Source of the DNA: Apostichopus californicus
Taxonomy: Eukaryota; Echinodermata; Holothuroidea; Aspidochirotida; Stichopodidae
Direction of reading: 5' to 3'
Assembly: GCA_020650975.1 (NCBI GenBank)
Contig: JAIPMN010012535.1
Span: 1-27,582 of the forward strand
Length of the DNA stretch: 27,582 bases
Shown here: one piece after another, positions 10,560 to 20,300 of the stretch
Layout: every line of letters begins with the position of its first letter
Numbering within the stretch: position 1 is the first letter of the stretch
The notes under the pieces: generated by a model
Told to the model about the DNA's origin: nothing
Database searches by the model: none
Seen by the model: the letters and a program-made list of their open reading frames with translations, nothing else
Translations under genes and position numbers: made by a program

Positions 10560-10578
10560 TTTTACACACTTTAATATG

Positions 10579-11290
10579 TACTGTACAACATGTTCAATGC
10601 TACGCCCTTCATAATAAATGTAACCAGCAGTATGGTGAAAGCTTTAATAACAAAATGTCTACAGACAGGTTGACGGTGGACACGAATGCATGAGTCGGAT
10701 ATCGTTGTTCCGTGTTCAAAGTCAAATGTGTTTCTTGTTTCCTGATTGGTCAAAATTGGACTGACTGAAGGTGAATTTTTGCACCTTCAAAGCTTGAAGT
10801 ATTGTTTGAAAATAAAATTGAAATGATTGTAAATGACCACAGCAGGAATTAATTCACATTTGATGTACATATAAGTTGATGGGTTCTGTTTCTTGTTTTA
10901 CAATTGACTGAAAATGGCATTGTTCTGTACATTCAAAAACTGCTATATCTCTTTATTTGTGTAGCAGTTTGCCTATTTAATAGCATTCACTTAATAAACT
11001 ATTGCTTGCATCTATGCTACCCTACCTGGTCTCATCTGATCTCAAAAGGACACCAAATTCTAATTGAAGAGAGGAGGGAGAAAGGAGAGTGGGAGTTGCG
11101 GGGGGGGGGGTGGGGGTTTGGAAGATGAGGGGGCATGGAAGTAGGATACTGCTAAGATGCCCATGTCTGCAGAATAATTTGAGGGCATTTTTCCAGAATA
11201 TTTATCGTTTGTTTTTTAAGAGGTGTTGACAAGGTATCTCAAAGTAGGGGAATATTGATTGTGTTCATATGCTTTTATATTGTCTTACAG
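10579..11290. other. Region upstream of the plus-strand gene's first coding exon
   Basis: No coding region recognised. A G run sits at about 11101-11110. The segment ends in a 3' splice acceptor (TCTTACAG, 11283-11290) directly before the start codon, so it is at least partly intron and a 5' non-coding exon lies somewhere upstream. Confidence 0.45.
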
Positions 11291-11357
11291 ATGAGAAATT
11301 TCTGGGAACTATCTCTGTTTGTGCTGTTGCTATTGGTAACAGAGTCGTATTCCGTAG
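11291..11357 (+). CDS. Exon 1 of plus-strand Ig gene: signal peptide
   Basis: 67 nt, starting with ATG immediately after a TCTTACAG acceptor and ending in phase 1 before GTAAGT. It encodes MRNFWELS, a leucine/valine core and TESYSV, a standard secretion signal. The start is chosen because it is the only ATG in the exon, leaving no 5' UTR in this exon. The sequence is unrelated to the minus-gene signal peptide. Confidence 0.75.
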
Positions 11358-14300
11358 GTAAGTGATGCTCTGGTGGTATTACGAGATACTGTCTGTAATG
11401 TGAAATTTAAGCAAAGTTCTCATGTACCTTTAATACTCATCTCCTTCTACCCGGAGACTCAATCACAGCTTATAGCGTATATACTACAAATTCATAGATT
11501 TTCAGCATATTAAGCAAAAACGAAAATGGTTTCTGAAACTTATCTTAGAAATTTGGTAATAAAAGTGAAAGTTCAAGTAATGTAAGGGTAAGGTGTCAGC
11601 ATCCGAGTGTTAACCAGTTTGTTTTCTCTCAAAGTGGAAAATGAAATGCAAGCTTCAAAAATCATACTTTTAAGCATATTTATATCCAGCCATGGAAGTT
11701 GCAAAGTGAGCCAAACATCTGTTCTTTGTGAAAGTTACATTTGGGTCAATCCATGCGAAATCAACAGATTTTTGGGTCGATTCCACGTCGACCCTCTCAG
11801 AATCGCCTGAAATTGATATGGTGTCTTGCCACATGTCTCAAAGGATGAAATTGGGCAAAAAAACTTTTGAAAACTTTTTGGTTGCTAGGATACCACGCCT
11901 AGCAACCAAATCCAGATTGCATATTAAGAGCCCTAAATTTGTGTCAAGTTTGGAGGCATCTTTTGCATAAATGTAAAGTATTTTATGTCTGATATTGCAG
12001 ATATTGTGGAAGACGTGACCAGTCTTGGAATTTAGCTAATTTTGCGCAAAATTTACGGTCTCAATGTTTCGTAACAAGTAATTAAAATGGCAGAAAATGA
12101 AATGGCCTTTTCTGGCCCTACTTTGAGTGTGCTTTATATTCACAAGCAAAGGCATGTTTGAGTTTTAATTTGCATAGGATCCTTGTCCAGTGGTAGTTGT
12201 ACGGGAAAAGTGCCAAAACAAAGTCAAGGGGGTCGTACGTTTTACGAACAGTGCCCTCAAACTTAAGAAATCTCACTTCTGGCCCTAATTGGACGTGTAG
12301 GCTACTGTTGATTTGGCATGGATTGACCCATTTTAGTGTGTGTGTGTGACGCAATTGAAAAGTTGAAGAAATTTAGTTGAGATATGAGTATGTATGTATT
12401 TTAACATGTGAAGGAACTTCAAATATATAAAATTCCATTTAAATATTATATATGGTTCATGTTAATCTCATTGAATTTCCTTCAAAGGTCTCAGTGAAAT
12501 AAAAATATGCCATAATATGTTGGCAGGGTACATTTGATCTTATGATTTTCCATATTCATAACTACACACATAGCTCCATTATGTAATTTGGTGTACCATA
12601 TCAGTTGAAGAAGTTGAACTCAAAACCTGTATTAGACAAGAATTGAAGAAAACGAGAAGCAAAGAATTATCTACTGTAACACACAGAAAAAGAAACAAGG
12701 GCCATGAAAATGCAAATTAGGAATCAGACATTTGTTCCAGGAACCTATCAGAGTCAGTTGAAGACATGCCATGACTGTAAACAGTACACTGGGACTTGAG
12801 AACAGAAATGGTGGAATATCTTTGCTTCCGACGAGTAGTAATCAACTGTATACTAACTGGGGATGGTCTTGTTTCTACAGAGGGCGCTGTTATATCGATC
12901 TTAATGCGCATGATCTATACTGTTTACATGATCTCCAAGATCTTTTATATCTCATTCATGTGCTAGTTGTGAAAATATGTTTCGAAAGATCTGGTCTTCA
13001 ATATTTTCGAAAAAAATTATATATACTGTAGTGTATGCTGGTCAATAGTAATCAATTACGAATGGCAGTTAATTACTGGTGTAGTTGAAATTAATTCAGA
13101 GACTTCAATATGTACTTATGTTTACTGACTGTAGAAGCATACGACACAGTTTAGTGAACGTCATTGAGAATACATGAAAGAAGCCTTCTGATTCGTTGAC
13201 AATCAGATGTTTGTAAAAGTTGCCAAACGCACCGTGGGCAACCTTTTTTTTGGTAAAATGTACCAGTTATTAGTGGGTCAAACCATATGTAAGGTTAAAA
13301 GTGTCAAGTCATGTGTGAAATTGTGAATTTGTTTGCTGGTACTTTGCCCAGAATTATTATTTGTTTAAATTTTTTTAAATGTTTTTTAAATTTAAATTTT
13401 TAAATTTAATTTTTTTTTAGGTTTTGTAAAGTGCCTAGAGGCCTTTTGGTATTTGGTGCTATATTAAGAAGTTATTTATTATTATTGTTATTATTATTAA
13501 TTGTCCGTCAGAGATTCCTCCAAGGAGTTCTCAGGTGTTTTCAGAGAATACAGCTTGTCAAGTTTCACAGAACCGATATCACAGCGCCCTCTATGGATTT
13601 AGGGAATGGCGGGAGATTCTTATTGGAGAGTAATGAGTTTATTAGGCAAACTCTACAACTCTAATAAGTCCTGCCATAAAAATGGGTTGTAATTTGTTCT
13701 TATTACAAATTAAATTTATTCAACAGAGACTGTACGTGAAGTGGTCGAGATCAATACTTCTGCCTCTTTTGAATGCATTGTGGAAAAAGTAGACTTCACT
13801 ACGTGGTCATTTTTAAGAAGAGGACAGTCAAGTGGTGGCAGTATTATTGTGCAAAGAGATAATCCTAACGATGAGCAGGAGTACACCGTTACGACGGTAT
13901 TCAATGCCAACAATACCGTAACTATGACTCTGGAGGTAATATCAGCAGATGAAGAAACTGAAGGCCAATACTCCTGCCAAGAACAGGGCAATGACAGAGT
14001 CATTGGAGACCTCATAGTAGAAAGTAAGACCGCTTTCATCTTATCCCTTCTAGCCCTGTCAGGAACCATTGCATAGGTTCCTCGGAACATCACCTATGTC
14101 ATGGTTTATTTACCACTGTTGTTGGCGTAATGTAAATTCTGGTATGTAAGCTACCTCTGATTCAGTGTTAGCATGAAGCGATCTATAGAGTCCAGATGTA
14201 ACTGGTCAGAACATAGCATAATATTACTTGTATTTATAACTGGTCAGTACATAACACATTACTTGTATACTGGTCAGTACATGTACACATTACTTGTATA

Positions 14301-17300
14301 ACTGGTCAGTACAACACACATTACTTGTACAACTGGTCAGTACATAACACATAACTTGTATAACTGGTCAGTACATAACACATTACTTGTATAACTGGTC
14401 AGTACATAACACATTACTTGTATAACTGGTCAGTACATAACACATTACTTGTATAACTGGTCAGTACTGTACATATCATATATGATATGTATTTATAACT
14501 GGTCAGTACATAACACATTACTCAACAAAAAGATTAAAGGAAGAAAATGAAGCAGATCATATGATGTGATGAAATCACGGACTGCCTAATTTAATCCACT
14601 TCCTGGAGAAAGGGAGCATTAACTTCATCAAAACCAAATTGTGAGTTATGGGAAAGATCAATTACGGGTTGAACTAACAAAGTAGAATATTCTGCTCTCA
14701 TTTAGATGAGTGATATGTTGCCTGCCTCTGGAATATCTAGTGAGTTAGGGGAAAGATTGTGAGATAGGGGAAAGATGTCAAAAGTAGGGCTTGAACTAAG
14801 GGTGTAGAATATTTTGCTCTCTTTGAGATGAGTGATATGTTGCCTGCCTCTGGAATATCTAGTGAGTTAGGGGAAAGGTTGTGAGTTATGGGAAAGATGT
14901 CAATATTAGGGTTTGAACTAAAAAAGTAGAATAGTTTGCTCTCTTTTAGATGGGTGATATGTTGCCTGCCTCTTGAATATCTAGTGAGTTAGGGGAAAGG
15001 TTGTGAGTTAGGGGAAAGATGTCAAGATTAGTGTTTGAACTAAAAAAGTAGAATATTTTGCTCTCTTTTAGATGGGTGATATGTTGCCTGCCTCTTGAAT
15101 ATCTAGTGAGTTAGGGGAAAGGTTGTGAGTTAGGGGAAAGATGTCAAGATTAGGGTTTGAACTAACATAGTAGAATATTCTGCTCTCTTTTAGATGGGTG
15201 ATATGTTGCCTGCCTCTGGAATATCTAGTGAGTTAGGGGAAAGATGTCAAGATTAGTGTTTGAACTAAAAAAGTAGAATATTTTGCTCTCTTTTAGATGG
15301 GTGATATGTTGCCTGCCTCTTGAATATCTAGTGAGTTAGGGGAAAGGTTGTGAGTTAGGGGAAAGATGTCAAGATTAGGGTTTGAACTAAAAAAGTAGAA
15401 TATTTTGCTCTCTTTTAAGATGTGTGATATGTTGCCTGCCTCTGGGATATCTAGTGAGTTAGGGGAAAGATTGTGAGTTATGGAAAAGATCGTGAGTTAT
15501 GGAAAAGATATCAAGATTAGGGTTTGAACTAACAAAGTAGAATATTCTGCTCTCTTTTAGATGGGTGATATGTTGCCTGCCTCTGGAATATCTAGTGAGT
15601 TAGGGGAAAGATGTCAAGATTAGTGTTTGAACTAAAAAAGTAGAATATTTTGCTCTCTTTTAGATGGGTGATATGTTGCCTGCCTCTTGAATATCTAGTG
15701 AGTTAGGGGAAAGGTTGTGAGTTAGGGGAAAGATGTCAAGATTAGGGTTTGAACTAAAAAAGTAGAATATTTTGCTCTCTTTTAGATGTGTGATATGTTG
15801 CCTGCCTCTGGGATATCTAGTGAGTTAGGGGAAAGATTGTGAGTTATGGAAAAGATCGTGAGTTATGGAAAAGATATCAAGATTAGGGTTTGAACTAACA
15901 AAGTAGAATATTCTGCTCTCTTTTAGATGGGTGATATGTTGCCTGCCTCTGGAATATCCATTCAGGATAGCAGCAGCTGCTCACTTTGTTTCCTTCCAGA
16001 ATTGTATCTGGTTTTCAAAATGATTACAGTACCTTTCCTTATATCATATATCGAGATGCAGTTTTCTGATGGTATTTGTGTGAGATATTGCATCAGTATT
16101 GGTAGTTAATTTTTGAATTCTTAGAGATATTATTAGTTCATGCACATTATTGAGGTTGTTTATTCCTTATTCCTTTCCCTCAGTTCCTCCACAGTTGATG
16201 TTAAAGAAAGATGGTGTCGAGCTGAATGAATCCATTAATGTTGTATTTACTGAGGAAGTTCAGATCCAATGTGTCGCTGCAGAAGGGAAACCATCAGTCT
16301 CATTGAGTTGGCAGGTAAATGGAGAGGAGAAGACTGCAGGGGTGACTACAGATATGTCGAGAGAAGATGAGAGAATAATCAGCAGTATGATAAATTACAT
16401 ACCAAACAAAGATGATGCAACATTATCATGTATTACCAGTGGACAGGAGGTCATACCAAGCAAACATACTAATATTAGTATAAATGTCATGTGTAAGTAA
16501 TAACTAATACTAAATATGGGAAATAATATCAAATAGGTTAAACTGAAAACCAAATTTCAAAGCGATTATAAGTTTAAAACGACATAAAATAAATGAGAGA
16601 ATAATTTAACCAGAACATAAAACTACAGACCAGTTTGATATACTGACATGTGATACCATGGGACATAATTCCAAGCTAGCTAGTTCATACTAGTGTTAAT
16701 GTCAGGTGTTAGGATGAGTTAATAGTAATTATGAGAGAAAATAAAGAATAATTGGAACTACAATCCAGACCATGATGTGTATTGCCAGTGCATGGACGAT
16801 TGTACCATGTTTTAACTTTGTTAATATTTAGAGTTCATGTCATATTCTAGTTAATTGTTAACAGAAGTATCACAAATCATCATGATCAAAGGCTTGGCAG
16901 GGAAAGTAATATACCAATAATAGCTTCATGTGACAAAACTTTTGGGTTTAAAAGTATGTTTCACAAATTTATTCATTAAATATCATCCACTTCTTCCTTC
17001 AATATTTGATTGTAAGGTCAATTAGTTTCTTGAACACCACCAACCAGAAGCTTCAAATTCCAAGGAAACAGCAAAAATAGATCTTTTTATAGGTTAATTT
17101 GAATAGCTTTAGTGCCATATTGGAAGGACATCAGATGACAGTTAGACATACAATGAAGTCAAAATGCTTAAGGAAAATCATTTGTTTTGTCTTTTGTAAC
17201 CTTTGAAGCTTAGGGTAGGGCTGCGCAAAGGTTTAATATCCTTTTTTTGGTAACTCATCGTAATTGTCTAGAAAAAAATGCAACAGTTCAAGAAAATGCC

Positions 17301-20300
17301 GCAGTTAATGATCTTGTTTCTATTGTTATACATATTGAAAGAAAAATGTAATTGCTATAATGGAGAGAAACATATATGATTTTACTTGAGACTTGTAGTG
17401 AGTCGCATACTGGCAATCATATTCTAGCATAGTAACCTGTACTTGTAGATTTGTACTAGTACTCTGGGTATTCTGGAATCTAGCATAAGTACTGTACCAT
17501 ATATATTGAGTACCCATACTCCTTATTGCCTCGTACTCACAGTTGTACTTGTACTTCTAGTTGTATTTATATTATTATAAAATGTAATTGCTATATTGGA
17601 GAGAAACAAATGATTTTACCGCAGACTTTTAGTGAATCGCATACTGGCACTCATATTCTAGCATAATAACCTGTACTTGTAGATTTGTACTAGTACTCCT
17701 GGTATTTTGGAATCTAGAATATGTATTTAATAATAGCAAGTACTCATACTCCTTATAGCCTTGTACTCATACTTGCATGTTGTTCAAGTGCTGGTGCTAT
17801 CATTCTGCTACACGAGCACCATCATGTCTGTAATGTTGTGTTTTATGTGTACAGTAATTAATGGCTTTGTAATTTGTTTACAGATGCACCTTCTTGTAAC
17901 ATACTGGTTACCAATGAAACCAGCAACCAGTTTCGAGTCATTTGTGCCTGTGACGCAAATCCAGTAGTGAGTGAATATAAAATATTGGTGAATGACTCCC
18001 TCTATCGAGAAGCGATGGAAGTGTTTCTACCGTCAACCGATTCAGCAATAGTTTCATGTAGTGCATCTAATGATGTAGGAACAGGTACATCAGAAAAAAA
18101 GAAACTGGAACCATTTCATGGTAAGGAATAATTTGCAATCCTCTTAGCATAAAACAACATAGCAATAGCTTGTTTAAAAGGCTGTAGAATCGATTGGTGA
18201 TCTGAAATATGTTTTGTTCAAGGACAGTGCATTGTGATAAAAGAAGTTGCTTCTGAAACGTGATTTGATAACAAAAATGCTTTAGTAAGGACAGTTTAAA
18301 ATTAATTAAATTTGAGCAAATATGTGAGAAGCAGGAATGCTGGATTACTGATTTGTTGTGGTACATCTGATCGTACATTTGCTTTATTAGAAAATTGAGT
18401 AACTGGCAGTAACTCAAGCATATTGCACAACTGGTGATCAACTTGAAGTTTTAATACATCTAGTTGTATTTAGATGATTGATAACTTGGGTTTCTTCAGC
18501 CCAGTCTGTTTATAGAGATGACAAGACTCATAAAGGATTAGTGTTGTTTGCATTGCCCTGTTGGCCTCAGACTTCAGTTAAGCTATTCTGGGTTTACAGT
18601 GTGTCGTTATTCTTTACTAGTAATGACCTAATTAAAATCATTAAGGCTGTCATAATGTATTTTGAAACTGACATCAGAAACTGGTGAATGATGGCAGATG
18701 TAAGAGGTATTGAGCATCTTGAATGTTTATGTCATTCAGTTTTACTCATATTTTTCAAAATTTGGCTTTTAGTGCTTTATGTTAGCTTGTACTTTAGAAA
18801 TATCTCATTCATTACATTTGTTGTTTGAATAGCTCAGTGATATTGAAAGAGAATCAAGGGTGTCAATCACATGTTAACATTACACTAATGTTATATTGCA
18901 CTGCATAAGTAACACATTGAATATTTATGTATTTTTCTTGCACCCAGTTGATCAACCTCCTTCATCAACAAGAGTTGCTCTCATCGTGGCTATTCCAGCA
19001 GTTTTTATTGTACTTGTTATTGTCATAGTACTTCTTGTTGTTTATCGAAAAGGTTTGTCTTTTTTTTTTAAGTTATGTCTAAGTTGCTGACTGAGCATCC
19101 ACTTGACATTTGCTTAGTAAAAGGCCCACAATGCATTGTTCATGAATGTTTCAACCAAATGGAATATTGTTAACTATTTCTTCTGAACTTCATATTGGTA
19201 CTTTTCCCAATTGCATTGTCTACGGTTGGTCGCAGTGGATATTTCAAGATGTGTAATATAGTTGAGGAAATTATTAATAGGTGTATAGGTACATTTCTTA
19301 TAGATAGGTTAACTTTTTGTGTTAAGTCAGTTTAATAAAAATACAAATAACAGAAAGTTTGTTAATGTCATACATGGGGTGTAATGATCAATTGGAATTA
19401 TCAACTCAGATCATAATCTTGATGTTTAGTATCCTGTGGCTTTGCTAACATTATTGTATCCAAGTTCTTGTCCTTTAAAACTTGTTGAAGCTTCTGTTGA
19501 TGTGACAGGGTATGGAATAGACTCAGGAATAAACAAGAGCCATATTGTCACATTGAAATATAATTATTCTGTTGTTTCATCTGCTACAGAACGGAAGACT
19601 TCAAAAAGGTTAGTTGCATGATTTTCAGCTTCTAGTTTTACTTACAATATAAAGGCAATACAGGTTATATCCATTGAAATTGTTTCACTGTTTCATAATA
19701 TTCTGAAACAATAAATTGTATGCTTGGAAACTAGTGTTTGTAAATCAAAGTTATAGAACCATGTAAACATAAGACTACACAGTGTACTCAGTGTATAGAT
19801 CCCAATTCACCCAACATTGCTATTGTTTTGGAGTGCTCAAATAACATATTTGGTCAGTGGTGCTCACATTAAAGGAATAACGAAGGCAGGGAGCAAAGAT
19901 GATTGATATTATTTAGTATCCTACAAACTCTCTAATATTCGATCTTTAAGTTAACCGCTTCCTGTTTGATTGAATACGCTCACTTTGAAAATTGTCGCCT
20001 AAGGCCTCACCACAGTACACAGTAAGCTGCCATTGATTAAATAATATGCCTGAAATTCAGAACATGAAGGAGTTGTGATAGTTTGCTTTGCCTTGGAAAA
20101 ATAAATCACAAAATATGTGGTCCGTGGTGCTCACATTAAATCTAAAAAGTCTTAAAGTAATGTTTAACTGGTGCTTGAAAGGTACAATACATGTAAGTCA
20201 TTTTATTCACCAGCAAAAGTTATACAAACAGCTAGCATTTTGACTACAACATGGAACTTTGAAAGTAGTATTAAACTATGACATTTGACTCATTTTGGAA

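Larger units (their letters stand above)
11358..13726 (+). other. Intron 1 of plus-strand gene
   Basis: GT-AG intron of 2369 bp. It holds the TIR element at 11743-12329 and the inverted-repeat structure at 12879-13592, which contains a (TTA)n retroposon tail. The minus gene's intron 1 is only 270 bp and unrelated, so transposon insertion explains much of the difference. Confidence 0.7.
14024..16183 (+). other. Ig1-Ig2 intron of plus-strand gene
   Basis: GT-AG intron dominated by two minisatellites (14196-14521 and about 14711-15960). The last 28 bp before Ig2 match the minus gene; upstream of that the genes are unrelated. The similarity breakpoint therefore lies at about 16156. Confidence 0.75.
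16156..19446 (+). repeat. Inverted-repeat arm B: constant module of the plus-strand Ig gene
   Basis: Counterpart of 110-3442 in the opposite orientation. It covers Ig2, Ig3 and TM exons and their introns and ends about 394 bp after the TM exon, about 143 bp before the next predicted exon. The arms are separated by about 12.7 kb. Such arms can undergo gene conversion or invert the segment between them. Confidence 0.85.

Noticed and set aside
10106..10614. Two long overlapping open frames on the plus strand rich in Pro, Ser and Leu
   Set aside because: They are produced by the C/T-rich low-complexity tract and the repeat element, with no domain or splice support.
13716..14093. 125-codon minus-strand frame
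   Set aside because: It is antisense to the Ig1 exon, which has full Ig hallmarks and splice sites on the plus strand.
14711..15960. CRISPR-like regular array
   Set aside because: Units are contiguous tandem repeats without unique spacers, in an intron of a eukaryotic gene.
17761..17967. Open frame beginning before Ig3, with an equivalent in the minus gene at 1579-1788
   Set aside because: It is conserved only because the introns and exons are copied. It runs into Ig3 in the wrong frame.
18067..18441. 124-codon open frame on the minus strand
   Set aside because: It overlaps the Ig3 exon and its intron antisense and has no protein-like features.
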